Notes under the pieces: generated by a model
Told to the model about the DNA's origin: nothing
What the model saw: only the letters and a program-made list of their open reading frames with translations
The model's database searches: none
Position numbers and translations under genes: made by a program
NCBI RefSeq assembly: GCF_036323735.1
Contig: NC_086034.1
Coordinates: 29,582,939-29,646,938 of the forward strand
Direction of reading: 5' to 3'
From: Rattus norvegicus
Lineage: Eukaryota > Chordata > Mammalia > Rodentia > Muridae
Length of the DNA: 64,000 nucleotides
Shown: piece after piece, positions 20,281 through 32,337 of the stretch
How positions within the stretch are numbered: position 1 is the first letter of the stretch
Layout: the number at the start of each line of letters is the position of its first letter

Positions 20281-21285
20281 CGGACTGGTTCCTTCTATTC
20301 CGGAGAATTAAGGTAACGGCTGATAGATGTGCTTCTGGGAGCTGTGATGCCTTCATTAGCTTACAGACGACATATGGAAGGAAAAGGAGGAAAGCAAAAA
20401 AGACTGACCTAAGGATAAAATGTGTGGAGAAGAGCTTGGCCAGACTCCAGGTGAATATCAGCCAAAATTCAACGGAAGTCTGCATACATAGAGAAGAGAT
20501 GAGTCAGGGAAGGAGGTGAGCTGTGATCCTCCTTGCACGCAGGAATCGTAATTGGATATCAGTCTATGATGAAAAAGGGATCTCGAACAACTGATGGTGT
20601 GTCTGAAGCTCTGGGAGTATATATGGTGAAGGAGACATACCAGGACCGCTGCAGGGAGGCTGGTCGCTTTTACTTAGGGTGATTCAGGCTTGTATAATTT
20701 GGAGAACTCGGGAGAATCTTAGATGCTAGCTGAATGGGTTCTTATCAAGAGAAAGGAAGTTGAACCTGTAGTATAACTAAGGCTACATGACTGTCTATAG
20801 GAAGAGGGTATGTGTGTGGTGGTGGGGGTTGAATTCCCCAGAGAAGGTCAGAGAAGGGGAAGCCCTGCCAATGAAGGGAGTCCTCCATTCTGTGATGAGC
20901 TCAGAGGCTATCTGGTTAATGGTAGACTTCAACCTTAATTCACAGAGTTTTCCCACAGTGAACCTGCCATTACATTACATTTTGTAGAGGAAGAGATGGA
21001 GCCATCGATCACAGCATAGAAGCAAGAGGTCCCTATCTTCCCTCCATCACCTCTGTCATAAATATCTTCTTCCATCCATTAAGGCTCTACTCAAAAGCCA
21101 CCTCTCCTGTACACTTTCCCACTTTTCCTAACTAAAAGTAAGCGCTCTCCTTTAGGAATTTCTACAATATCCATATAAAACGTTTCTCTTTGAATCTTGG
21201 TTACCCATGTCCATGGATCTTAAATTTCATAGTCTTCAGTCTACCCAGAGTACGGTGTAAATACCAATAAAAACCTTTTGTTGAT
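20281..21285. other. Intergenic, unique-looking
   Basis: No exon or repeat that I can name is visible in this kilobase. Confidence 0.45.
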
Positions 21286-21287
21286 GT

Positions 21288-21425
21288 GATTATCTTGAGA
21301 TGTGGTCTTGCTCTGTAAGTCGTGTTGGCTCAGAATTCTTTATGTATCCCAGCCTAGAATGGAACTCTAATCGTCCTGTCTCAGTTTCCCACGTGCTAGG
21401 ATTATAGACACACAGCAGCTGGCTG
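21288..21425 (-). mobile_element. B1 SINE, antisense
   Basis: TTGAGATGTGGTCTTGCTCT and ACGTGCTAGGATTATAGACA are present. Confidence 0.75.
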
Positions 21426-21839
21426 TTGATGTGAGTGTTTAATAAATAATTCCTGGGGCCATTTTTAATGGACATATTTCTTAATCTTGTCCAGACATAA
21501 AAGAGAAACAGTTTTGTTTTGTTTTTCCTGATTTGCTATCTTTTTTTAGATCCAGGTGACCCACTTGAGCTGTTAGAGAAACACACTCTCTCTAGCAGGT
21601 GCTTCTGATCAGTTCCCCGAAGACTAGACAGGGTGATCTGTACAGTCTATTCTCGCTTCAGGGAAAGCAAAATAAGGAAGGTATTCTGGCTTCATTATTT
21701 TCTCTTCCTTCCAATAAATGCCATATATAAACTCCACCTGTTTGCTTCTCCTTTTTCTCATGAATCCAGGCTATAGATCATTTCAAGTCCCCACCCAGAG
21801 CATTCCATTAACTCCGTGCTGTGACTCAAATCACTCAGT

Positions 21840-21926
21840 CACCACCTCCACCACCATCACCACCACCATCATCACCACCATCATCATGGCCACTGCCGCC
21901 ACCGTCGTCATCGTCATCGTTGTCCT
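21840..21926. repeat. (CAC/CAT/GTC)n trinucleotide array
   Basis: CAC and CAT triplets pass into GCC and GTC/ATC triplets. The Thr/Ile/Val open frame over it is an artefact. Confidence 0.9.
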
Positions 21927-21989
21927 TCTTGTCCTTCTGTCTCACACATACAAACAGTCTAGAAAGCCAATTAAATGTTTAGAAAATAA

Positions 21990-22245
21990 AGTTTTCTTAG
22001 CTGGGCATTGTGGGTAGCACTACCCCTGAGAGGTGGTCCCGGTCTGTATCAGAAAGTAGGTTGAGAAAGCCATGGCAGCAAACAAGCCAGTAAGCAGTTA
22101 CCCCTCTAGGTTCCTGCTTTGAATTCTGCCCGAGTGTCCCCTAACAATGGACTGTAAGTTGTAGTTGAAATAAACCATCTCCTCCAAGTTGATTTTGGTC
22201 ATGGTCTTTATCAAAGTAGTAGAAAGCAAGTTAACACACCAACAT
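21990..22245 (+). mobile_element. MaLR-type LTR, 3' part
   Basis: CAAACAAGCCAGTAAGCAGT, GTAGTTGAAATAAACCATCT and TTGGTCATGGTCTTTATC match the 3' half of a common rodent MaLR-like LTR. Confidence 0.7.
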
Positions 22246-22369
22246 ACTTCAGAAGCCAAAGCAGGACATTTATGAGCTCCAGGCTACACAGTAAGACCTC
22301 CTACCCCATTAAAAAAAAAAAACTCTAGTAAAGTAGCCTTATTCTTATTTTAAATTTTGTGTATGTGTA

Positions 22370-22605
22370 TGAATCAGTGGTGCACGCATAGGACCATGTG
22401 CATTGGAGCATGCAGAGACCAGAGCAGGACATCAGGTATCTTTCTCTTACCACCTTTGGCCGGATTGCCTGGAGACATGGTCTCCCACTAAACTTGAGGC
22501 TTGATGTTCTGTCTGGGTCGACTGGCTAGTCAGGTCTTAGTATCTGCCTGTCTATCTCTACCCCTGTGTTGGAGCAACAAGTGTGCACAGTCATGCTTGG
22601 CATTC
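22370..22605 (-). mobile_element. B4-type SINE, antisense
   Basis: GGAGACATGGTCTCCCACTA and GGTCGACTGGCTAGTCAGGT are present. Confidence 0.7.
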
Positions 22606-22631
22606 ATTCATCATTCATTCATTCATTCATG
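22604..22631. repeat. (ATTC)n microsatellite
   Basis: The stretch has six ATTC units. Confidence 0.9.
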
Positions 22632-22659
22632 CGTGTGAGTGCTGAGGATTTTAAAATTG

Positions 22660-22853
22660 CATACACATGGGTGTTTTTCTTGCATGTATATCTGTGACTC
22701 ACTTGCATGCACGGTGCCTGCAGACAGCAGGAACAGACATCGGATCCCCTGGAGCTGGCGTTACAGATGGTTGAGTCACTGTGCAGGTGCTGAGAATCAA
22801 ACCTGGGTCCTTTGCAAGAAGGCTCTTAACCGTTGAACCATCTCCACGGCCCC
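22660..22853 (-). mobile_element. B2/B3 SINE, antisense
   Basis: AGACATCGGATCCCCTGGAG, TGAGAATCAAACCTGGGTCC and TTGAACCATCTCCACGGCCCC end the element. Confidence 0.93.
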
Positions 22854-22854
22854 T

Positions 22855-24205
22855 TTGTGACAGAAATTCTAATTCAGCCCCCCAACCCTGTTTATAGAGC
22901 CGTGTTCTTACCTACAGAGCCATATCCCCAGTTCAATTTTCAGAGAAATCAATATCGTTTTACTGTAAGAAGTGCTAGCAGAGAGCTGTATGGGGTAAAA
23001 ATGATGTGGTCCTACGCATCGCCATGCTAGGCAGATGTGGGTGCAGGATTTGTGGGCTGGGGTCACAGTCCCACCCAGTCACTAGAGGTCACAGCTGATA
23101 ACCATCTTGACCTGAGAGATTTCTGACACATCACCTCCATTGTATTGTTTGAAAACAGAAAAATCTTACACTCATAACAATTCTGTCTCTGTGCCTGCCA
23201 GTCAGTCAATTCACAGTTTTGCTAGAACAGTGGTCAGATACTAAAAAGGAAATGTTCAAGGATGACTACGCCCAGCCCATCCTGTATGTGGTACAGACTG
23301 TTAACCACATACCTTGTATTATTCCTCATGCATCCTGGATTCCTGGGGAGAGGGTGTATGATGTGGGCGTATTTCGTGTGCTTGATATCTATAAATACAC
23401 TCGGAGGCTGCTCAAAGCTGCTCACTGTTATTCTAGCATCTTCCCTATTCCGGGATTCCTTATACACCCTCACAGAAAAGGAGAAAGTGGGTTTCAGCCC
23501 TGCCATCCTGACCGCAATCCCAGAAAAATCACTCCAACACCAGCGATTGATTTTTAGGTACACCTTCATCCCAGACAGGCGATATGAGAGGCGAGTCCTC
23601 CGGCGGCTGCCTGCAACACACTGGTTTCTGCTAGGTTCTCCTGACCTCCTTCTGGACTGACTTTGGAGACACCGCTTCTATTTCTGGCACCATCTGCTTC
23701 TGTAGTTTGATTCAGGGTTTTCTCCCAGCCCATGACTCTGATGCTATTTTTTGTTTGAAGTTTTTCTTTCTTTCTTTCTTTCTTTTTTTCCCCAGGAACC
23801 CCAGCCCACAGATCCTCCACCCACTGCTGCCTAAGGCTTACCCAGCCCTTGGAGTCTGCTGTCAGTCACCTGGAGGGTAGGACTTGCTAAGGTTCTAGGT
23901 CCACTGAAGTTGCCCCTTCTCACCCCTCTAGTCGCACCTTCTTCGGCTTTCCTGTCCTGCAGCAAAGCAATTCAGAATGCAGTGTGTGTGCCTCACATCT
24001 TGGTGTTCCCCTACTATGGGTTACTTATTGCTTTACTAAGTTTAAATTTCTCAACCAAAAGAGGGAAATCCCTGACTTCACCTCATCTGGGTCTTCCTTT
24101 ATATCCCATACCGACCCCAAATTCCTGGACTCAAACAACCCTCCCACATCTGCCTCCCTCGTAGTTGAGAGTACAGATGCATACAATCCAAACTATCTAG
24201 AAAAT
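22855..24205. other. Intergenic, mostly unique
   Basis: A short (CTTT)n run lies at 23,764-23,790. Several open frames of 80-130 codons overlap on both strands at 23,219-23,660. None resembles a family I know, and mutual overlap is typical of non-coding sequence. Confidence 0.45.
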
Positions 24206-24245
24206 GGGGTCTATTAATAATACCTACCTCACAGGATGTTTAATA
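24206..24245 (-). mobile_element. MIR fragment
   Basis: ATTAATAATACCTACCTCAC is the conserved core of MIR in reverse. It is cut off by the next LTR. Confidence 0.5.
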
Positions 24246-24600
24246 TTGGCTGTTAACTTAACAGGACCTTGAACCGCATAGGAGACAAGTGTCTGTAAGG
24301 AAGTTTCTAGACCAGGCTAACTAAGATAGAAGACCCTTCCTAAATGTGGGCAGCACATTCTACATGCTATGGTCCTGGATTGAGTAAAAGGGGGAAAAGG
24401 AGAAATGAATACCAACATTCACATTTGTCTTTCTCAGCTTCCTGCCTGGATGCAATACGACCAACGGTGGCCATGATGCCCCAACTCTGATGAACGATCC
24501 TCTCAAACTGTGAACCAAGATGCACCCTTCCTTAAGAAGCTTTTGTTGGGTATTTTGGCAGGGCAGTGAGACAGTATCTAATATGTGAGGTTTTAATGAG
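24246..24600 (+). mobile_element. MaLR/MLT-type LTR
   Basis: GGCTGTTAACTTAACAGGAC, TAGACCAGGCTAACTAAGAT and TGAACCAAGATGCACCC follow the order of the MLT-like rodent LTR. It is much diverged. Confidence 0.6.
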
Positions 24601-24736
24601 GATGGTAGTGGATTAATGGCAAACTAAATGGACCATGCTTCCCCAACCCAAGATCTTGTGATATCCCTTGTAATGTTAGTTTTAGCTTTGGCCATGCAGC
24701 CTGATTTGGCCAGTATCACACAGAGAGATTTGAAAC

Positions 24737-25655
<919 letters not shown>

Positions 25656-25659
25656 AGTC

Positions 25660-25960
25660 AGAGGCTGAAGCAGTATATAGTTCAATTGGCTGAGTGCTTG
25701 CCTGGTATACACAAAGTTCTGAGTTCTACCCTTAGCATAAAAAAGGCCTGGTACTATATACATTTATAACCCCAGTTCTTGGCACGTACAGGCAGGAAGA
25801 TGAGAAGTTTAAGGTCATCCTTAGCTATGTAGCATGTTCAAGACCAGCATGGGATACACGGGACTCTATAATAAACATATAAACAAAGACAGACAGAGGC
25901 AGGAAGACCATGAATTGGAGGCTAGTCTAGGCTACATACGTAAAGGCTGTCTCCCCAAAG
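25660..25960 (+). mobile_element. B4 SINE
   Basis: A tRNA-like head (TTGGCTGAGTGCTTGCCTGG) and a B1-like half (TTATAACCCCAGTTCTTGGC) are present. A second B1-like stub follows. Confidence 0.78.
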
Positions 25961-26261
25961 TCAGATTATATTACCCTGAGGGAAATCTAACACTACAACC
26001 ACTTTCTTGTTCACTCAGTAAGATCTGAAGTTTTTTCATAGGCCCAGAAATCTCACAAAGACTGGAACCTGCTCTTGGCTATCATCCTGCTCAGACCTCA
26101 CTTTTTCAGGAAACCTAAACTGGCTCTCTCACATAACCTTCCAGCTCCTTCACTCTCTCTCACTACCTTGAACTCCTAAGCCTTCCTTTGCCTTTTCACT
26201 TCAGAGTTACTTGAGGACCCACCAGAGAATCAGAATCAGGAGATACACCCATGGAGAGCAT

Positions 26262-26625
26262 TTACATGCACAGGAAAATACATGCACACATACACAGAGA
26301 CAGATGTATATACATACATAGACAGATGTACCCTTACATATCTACACAGAAACAAACATACATACTCATACACAGAGACAGATGCACACATGCATGCAAT
26401 ACAAAGAAACATGTGCACACACACAAACATATGCAGAAACAGATGAATACACATACAGAGAGATGCATATACACATGGACAATATATATATAGACAGATG
26501 TTCTCACACATACATACATAGAGACAAGTATATACATACATACACAGAGATACATATACACACACATACACAGATGTACTCAAATATACATACACAGAGA
26601 CAGATATGCATACACACACGTGTTG
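26262..26625. repeat. CATACACAGAGACAGATG-type degenerate array
   Basis: Irregular copies of CATACA, CAGAGACAGATG and ACATATACACAC alternate over about 360 bp. Open frames on both strands are artefacts. Confidence 0.85.
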
Positions 26626-26629
26626 AGTT

Positions 26630-27300
26630 TTGCATGGCCATGTGGAAGGGAGGGTGTGACATGGTTTCTTGCCCCTAGAGCAGAGGCAGCAGGCTGTAGA
26701 TCTCCATGACTATTGATGGTTGCTGGGCATGAGGCTTATGTATATAAAATATATTTCTTCAGGGGAATGTTCTCTCTGCCAAGGTTAATGACTCCATGAC
26801 AATCACAGACAACAGGAGTCTGGGAGGCAAGAGTGTGTCTATGTCCTTAGCAAAAATGATAAATACTGTGACCTTTAGGACAGTCCTTAAGGCTGTGGGA
26901 AAGAACTCTAAAAAGATGAGCTCAAAAATAAACAGCATTTCTCAACTATGCAAAATATAAGAATGCAAGATGAATTGTATTAGGGGCTTCATGAACCTAA
27001 AAGAACAAAGGCAGCTACTTATGAACAAGTCAGAAAGATATAAAGGCAGGCAGATTCCTGAGTTTGTGGTCAGCCTGGGACAGAGAGAATTTAAGTCCAG
27101 GCATGGTCAGAATGGTAATCTCAGGACAGGATCCCACCCAGCTATATTTATTGTTTGTGCTTACAAAGGCAGGCAGATCTCTGAATTAATCTGCAATGAT
27201 AAAAAAAAAAGTACTTGCTGTATTTTTCCTAAGAGTCAAAGGGTTAAGGTCATGGAATGCTGATTCATGGGATGGTCAAAAGAGTAAATGACTAAACTGA
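26630..27300. other. Intergenic; B1-like phrases embedded in unclassified sequence
   Basis: The phrase AAAGGCAGGCAGAT occurs at about 27,042 and 27,165, each followed by a B1-like or GAATTAATC context. It may be part of an old LTR that continues after the ID element. Confidence 0.4.
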
Positions 27301-27318
27301 TATGTAAATGAAAACTGG

Positions 27319-27422
27319 GGGTTGGGGATTTAGCTCAGTGGTAGAGCGCTTGCCTAGCAAGAGCAAAGCCCTGGATTTGGTCCCCAGCTCAAAAAAAAAA
27401 AAAAAAAAAGATGTTTAAAAAA
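27319..27422 (+). mobile_element. ID element with 13-bp target-site duplication
   Basis: The body GGGTTGGGGATTTAGCTCAG carries TAGAGCGCTTGCCTAGCAAG. It is flanked by AAATGAAAACTGG at 27306-27318 and 27423-27435. Confidence 0.96.
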
Positions 27423-27435
27423 AAATGAAAACTGG

Positions 27436-27775
27436 ACTTCTGGTCTGTATGAGATGAGCTAGCAGAAAGCAATAACAGCTATTTTTAATTTTTTTTTTTT
27501 GGAAGAGCTGAGCTGTCTGCAGATCTCTGGAACGTGAACATAGCTCTTTTAGAAAAGTTTATAGCTCGCTTAGATTCTTTTTTCTAGCAGCTACCCAGAG
27601 AGAACTGCTTGAAGAGCAAACACAGCTCTTCAAGATTTTTTTTTTCTAGCACAAGAGAGCTATCTTGAGCAGGGAGCTGTCTCTAGCAGAAAGCTATCTC
27701 GAGCAGATTACAGAGCCAAGAGCTATCTACAGAGAGCTGTCTAGGGAGCCATCTCAAGCAGACAAGACTGTCAGC
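27436..27775. mobile_element. Possible ERVK-type LTR remnant with AGCTGTCT/AGCAGA repeats
   Basis: Degenerate units built on AGAGCTATCT and CGAGCAGA recur at least six times between 27,655 and 27,760, and looser ones occur earlier. This reminds me of some rodent ERVK LTRs, but I cannot name a family or find the ends. Confidence 0.35.
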
Positions 27776-27898
27776 GTGTAACCACAATTTGAGTTTGAGT
27801 CATTCTTTTCCCTGCTCTGACACCCCTTCCTCAGACTCCTCTCTAAGCTGATGATGGTCCTTGGCATGAGCATGCATGTGCATGTGTGTGAGAGAACA

Positions 27899-27900
27899 CA

Positions 27901-27940
<40 letters not shown>

Positions 27941-28050
27941 CACTGTGTTGCTCAAGGTGGCCTTGGATTCCTAGGTCTAGTGATCTTTCTGTTTCACAAT
28001 TCTGAGTAGCTAAGATTACATACATATGCCACATGCCCAGGTACATTCAT
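27899..28050 (-). mobile_element. (CA)n then B1 SINE, antisense
   Basis: The CA run (27,901-27,938) is followed by GTTGCTCAAGGTGGCCTTGG and TGAGTAGCTAAGATTACATA. It is diverged. Confidence 0.65.
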
Positions 28051-28235
28051 GTATGATCAAGTACAGAATATATCCTAGTCAATTAGCAAATGTAGTTGAA
28101 CAGCATTCTAACATATTACGTGATTTTCTCATTTATTATGGCCATTGCCTATCTCCTCAGACAATTCAAGTTCCTCAGGTGTTGGAAATATTTTCGTTTC
28201 TTTGTTTGCTGATATATTGCCCAGTAAGTACCTTG

Positions 28236-28283
28236 TAGTGCTAGGAGACAGCTCAGTTAACAGAGTGCTTGCTTAGTGTGGGT
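28236..28283 (+). mobile_element. B4 SINE, 5' part, split by a MaLR
   Basis: GGAGACAGCTCAGTTAACAG and TGCTTGCTTAGTGTG form the tRNA-like head. The element resumes at about 28,790. Confidence 0.75.
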
Positions 28284-28789
28284 ATTAGTTGCTTCTCTGT
28301 TGCTGTTATAAAACACACCTTATAGAAGGAAGTGTTTGAGGGACAAAGAGAGAGCTCAGTGGTTAAGAGCACTGACTGATTTTCCAGAAGACCTGCATTC
28401 CATTCCCCAAACCCACATGGTCACCAACAATCTGTAATTCAAGTTTCAGGGGATCTGATGCCCTCCTCAGTTCTCCAAGGGCAGCATGTGTGGAAGGGTT
28501 TATTGGGGGTTAATGGTTCCAGGGGGATATGCTAATCATCAAGAATCATGAGGCAGCAGGCAATCATGGCTCCTCCACCAGCAACTGAGAGCCCACATCT
28601 TGAACTACAAACCAGAAGAAGAGTGTGAACTTGAAAGGCACAAGTCATTAAGCCTTCAAAACCCATCACATAGTTCTTATAGCAAGGCCACACCTTTTAA
28701 GCTTCAACAAAGACATCTACCAACAGGGGCCAAGCATTAAAATGCCAGAGACTATGGGGGACAGCTCATTCAAGCCATCATAGCACATA
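28284..28789 (-). mobile_element. MaLR LTR, antisense, itself split by a B2
   Basis: TTAGTTGCTTCTCTGTTGCT opens the antisense copy. AAGGCCACACCTTTTAAGCT and ATGGGGGACAGCTCATTCAA close it. The B2 lies at about 28,345-28,500. Confidence 0.82.
28345..28500 (+). mobile_element. B2 SINE inside the MaLR LTR
   Basis: AGAGAGCTCAGTGGTTAAGA, CATTCCCCAAACCCACATGG and GGGATCTGATGCCCTCCTCA are present. Confidence 0.9.
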
Positions 28790-28945
28790 TGAAGGCCAGG
28801 ATTCTATCCCCATCATCCAAATATTATGGAGCACACTGGCACTCAGGAAGTGGAGGCAGAAAGATAGAAATTCAATGTCATTTAGGCTGTATAATAAGCT
28901 CAAAGCAAACTTGAGCTCCATGATACCATCTCAAAACAGCAACAC
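28790..28945 (+). mobile_element. B4 SINE, 3' part
   Basis: ATATGAAGGCCAGGATTCTA continues the head started at 28,236. A B1-like half follows with CACTCAGGAAGTGGAGGCAG. Confidence 0.75.
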
Positions 28946-29285
28946 CACTGGATACTTTTTTGTTGGATTAAATAGAAGTCTTAAAACCTTAGGAAGTCTC
29001 CTCTGAAGACACTGTCTCCTCACAACAGACATCGACTTCCCTGAGTTAGCTGTCTTCATTCTTCATAACACTCTCCCACTTTAATCAGCTCAGTCCAGCC
29101 TTAGACACCGAAACATCCAAGCATCTCTGCTTATTCTCCTACGTACGTTAACCACCCGTTTTGTATTAAAACAAGACTTGCACATATTAAAACTCTTGCA
29201 GAAAAGGGAAATGCTGTTCGACATCTCTTCCCCACTCAGTCTTCCCAATCAGACAACACACATCCATTCATGAACAAAGTACAGA
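28946..29285. other. Intergenic, unique-looking
   Basis: No exon or repeat that I can name is visible. Confidence 0.45.
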
Positions 29286-29289
29286 GTGC

Positions 29290-29452
29290 GGGGTGAGGTA
29301 TGGTGGCACACTTCTTTAATCCCAGCACTTGGGAGACAGAGACAGGCAGGTTTCTGTGAGTTCAAACCCAGCTTGGCCAATATAGTGAGTTCAAGAACAG
29401 CCAGGGCTACAAAGTGAGATCATGTTTCAAAACCAAAAAAAAAAAAAAAAAA

Positions 29453-29484
<32 letters not shown>

Positions 29485-29488
29485 AAAC
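29290..29488 (+). mobile_element. B1 SINE with (GAAA)n tail
   Basis: GGTATGGTGGCACACTTCTT, AATCCCAGCACTTGGGAGAC and a tail that becomes GAAA repeats (29,453-29,487) are present. Confidence 0.94.
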
Positions 29489-29589
29489 TTAAGTACCAAG
29501 AGTAAAGAGATAGAGAAGCTGAGGTCACTGCCTTCAAGTGTAGTGAAGATTTATTAAGTACTACCCTGGGAACTAAATGATGCTTTTAT

Positions 29590-30290
29590 TCATCAGGGCT
29601 CTCTAAAGTAGCAGAACCTGTAGAATGAATTTCTTTTCTGTATAAATAGAAGGGGATTTATTAGAACCACTTATAGCTATGGTCCAGCTAATCCAAGATG
29701 ACATGTTATGAATGGAAAGTCCAAGAATCCAGTAGTGGCTCAGTCCACAAGGCTGGATGCTCAGCTGGTCTTCAGTAGATGCTGCAATTCTGAAGAAGTA
29801 GGCTCTAGTGCCAGGGAAGGAATGGGCTTGCCAGGAAGGCAAGAGCAGGCAGGCAAAGAGCAAAAGCTTCTGTCTTCCACGTCGTCATATTGCAGTAGTT
29901 CTCAACCTGTGGGTAATGACCTCCCACATGGGCTGCATATAAGATATCCAGCGTATCAAATATTTACAATATGATTCATAACAATAACAAAATTACAGTT
30001 GTGGGTAGCAACAAAAGTAATTTTATAGTTGGGCGGTCACCACAACATGAAGAACTATATTAAAGGGTCACAGCAATAGGAAGGTTGAGAACAAGTGTTA
30101 TATAGGTTTCCAGCAGGAGGGTGGCCCAGATTAAAGGAGTGTCTTCCTACCTTAAAGATCCAGACTAGGAGTGGGTTCATCCATTTCAAACTAAGAAAAA
30201 GAAAAGATCTCTCACACATGTGCCCTCCATTTCTGGACTGTAGCTCATTCCAGATGTAGTCAGGTTGACAACGAAGAATGCAGATACCAC
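29590..30290 (-). mobile_element. MaLR/MLT-type LTR, antisense, split by a URR1
   Basis: ATCAGGGCTCTCTAAAGTAG and AGAAGGGGATTTATTAGAAC are the antisense 3' part of an MLT/MaLR LTR. GATGTAGTCAGGTTGACAAC at about 30,255 is the other end. The URR1 sits in the middle. Confidence 0.7.
29892..30103 (+). mobile_element. URR1-type hAT DNA transposon
   Basis: It starts CAGTAGTTCTCAACCTGTGG and ends AGGTTGAGAACAAGTG, which are imperfect terminal inverted repeats. GATTCATAACAATAACAAAA lies inside. It is non-autonomous and has no transposase. Confidence 0.9.
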
Positions 30291-30715
30291 ATTGCCCTTA
30301 TTTGTGATTAGTTCCCTGTTTTAGTTTGACTCACACTGTTGGTCTGTATGGGGCTTGGTATTTAAATCAGTAGTCAACATGAAAATCAGGGTTTCAAGGG
30401 TGTCTTAGAGTATCAGAAGATCTAGCAGTATAAGGTCTAGTTCAGCATGGGACAGGCGGCTCAGACCCGAGGTAGCTTCTCCCTCTCAAGACGGACGCAC
30501 TCCCTACCGCCTCAGTTAATTACCATTCCCACTCTCACTGTTTTAGGGTCAGACCATACACCTTGGCTTGACCTAATTATTAAGTCACTTGCATGGACTC
30601 CTATAGGTATTTGGTTGCTGGGTTACTGGTCTAATGTGATACATAGACATATATACATGTATATGTGCATATGCATATGTATATATGTATATACACACAT
30701 ATTTTATGATTAATT
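30291..30715. other. Intergenic; ends in a TA/CATATG-rich run
   Basis: ATATGCATATGTATATATG-like sequence at 30,645-30,700 is a low-complexity run. The rest is unique-looking. Confidence 0.5.
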
Positions 30716-30754
30716 TTCATTTTATGTGTATACATATACATATACATCTGTATA

Positions 30755-30755
<1 letters not shown>

Positions 30756-30801
<46 letters not shown>

Positions 30802-30950
30802 GCCTGAGGAGGCCAGAAAAGGGCATCAGATCCCCTAGAACTGGAGTTATAGATAGTTGTAAATTTCCATGTGGGCACTGAGAATTGAACCAGGTCCTTT
30901 GCAAGAGCAGTCAGTGCATTTAACCACTGAGCCATCTCTCCAGTTCATAA
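30756..30950 (-). mobile_element. (GT)n followed by B2 SINE, antisense
   Basis: The GT run ends at 30,797. GGGCATCAGATCCCCTAGAA and TAACCACTGAGCCATCTCTC mark the B2. Confidence 0.95.
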
Positions 30951-31109
30951 TGTGATATATGGACATACATTGATAAAGTACCACTAAATCATTTTTAATT
31001 CTGTAGATGAATTCTGCACCTATAATGTGATGCCTCCAAAAAGTCTGAGAAGTAGGGCGGGGAAGTTTTGTGAGCTCCATACTCCATACACGTTAGTGAG
31101 AAATTAGAG

Positions 31110-31379
31110 TGGTTGATTTATTGCTCCTTGAGGCGAGGCAAACATGGTTCTAGACTGCCAGTCTCCTAACCAGTAGCTCTAAGTCTAAAGAGCATTGCAG
31201 AACGATTCCGGGTCGTATCCATTCTCCCTATTTTAAGATTCAGGTGGAAGAGGTCAGGTGTTACAGAAGGAGGTTATTTTCTCCTCCCTTGGAACGCCTC
31301 TCAATCTCAGTAGTTTTCTTCCTCTTTCTTGCTTTTTACTAATAAATCTATGTTTGCTTTGCTAAAAAGAAAAAAGAAA
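31110..31379 (+). pseudogene. Polyadenylated retrocopy of an unidentified RNA
   Basis: The direct repeat AGAAATTAGAG flanks the segment at 31099-31109 and 31380-31390. The right end has a polyadenylation signal, AATAAA, at 31341-31346 and an A-rich tail from 31,364, about 17 nt later. These are signs of L1-mediated retroposition of a transcript on the + strand. The 250-bp body has no long open frame, and I cannot identify the parent. An LTR-derived transcript is one possibility. Confidence 0.7.
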
Positions 31380-31479
31380 AGAAATTAGAGAAGAAAAAAA
31401 TAACTCACAGTTACATTGGGAGTTTTAGTTATTAAGACTGAGTTGTGGCTGTATATGTGCATGTATATATGTGTGTATA

Positions 31480-31482
<3 letters not shown>

Positions 31483-31525
<43 letters not shown>

Positions 31526-31540
31526 CACACGGACACATGC
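31483..31540. repeat. (CA)n microsatellite
   Basis: The stretch has about 20 CA units followed by ACGGACAC variants. Confidence 0.95.
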
Positions 31541-31562
31541 ACACTCACATGCACACCACATT

Positions 31563-31885
31563 CCTATTTTATTTTGACCTGGCTGCAGCAAGTTCCAGAG
31601 ATTGTCCCATCTCTGCCTCCCCAGCACTGGGGCGTCTATACCACCGTGCCCAGCGTTTTCCATGGGTACTGTGGAGGGAACTCAGATATGCCTGCTTGTG
31701 AGGTGTGCCCTTTACCAGCTGAGCCATAGAATTAGCCATGCTTTCTGTTTGGCTTGGGTTTGGTTGTTGTTCATGTTGAGATCGTCTCCCTAGGTAGTCA
31801 AAGCTAACCCCAGGTTCACAGCCTTTCTCCCTCAGCCTCCTGAGTGCTGGGATTCCAGGTGTGTGCCACCATGCCATAGCCAGAA
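31563..31885 (-). mobile_element. B4 SINE (31563-31735) and B1 SINE (31765-31880), antisense
   Basis: TCCCCAGCACTGGGGCGTCT and CTTTACCAGCTGAGCCATAG mark the first. CCTGAGTGCTGGGATTCCAG and GTGTGCCACCATGCCATAGC mark the second. Confidence 0.85.
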
Positions 31886-32029
31886 TTTTAATAGCATGGA
31901 GAAGTTGTCAATTTAATGAGTCATGGTCCTCTGCAATATTTTATATTAGGATAGGATAAGATCGCACCAATAAATGCCTACCTGGAAGCAAAATAGAAGC
32001 CCAAAACTTCACATTTCCTGTACAACCAA

Positions 32030-32288
32030 ACTGTGTCAGATTTTCTTTCAGCTTACCATATACACATATAGATGCCGTGTTTCTTTTTGTTATATATACA
32101 GTATCAAACAACGTGCAGTGTTTTATAACTTAATTTAAACAATGCTGTATTGGCAGTTATTGCTTCTCTTCTAGAAGACCCTCGTTTGGTGCCCAGGACA
32201 CATACTGGGCACTAAACAACTGCCTGTAACTCCAGCTTCAAGGAATCAGATACCCTCTCTGGTCTCTGAAGGCATTTACACACACGTG

Positions 32289-32337
<49 letters not shown>

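Noticed and set aside
23219..23660. Overlapping open frames of 111-132 codons in three frames
   Set aside because: Mutually overlapping frames on both strands with no known protein similarity suggest chance in non-coding DNA.
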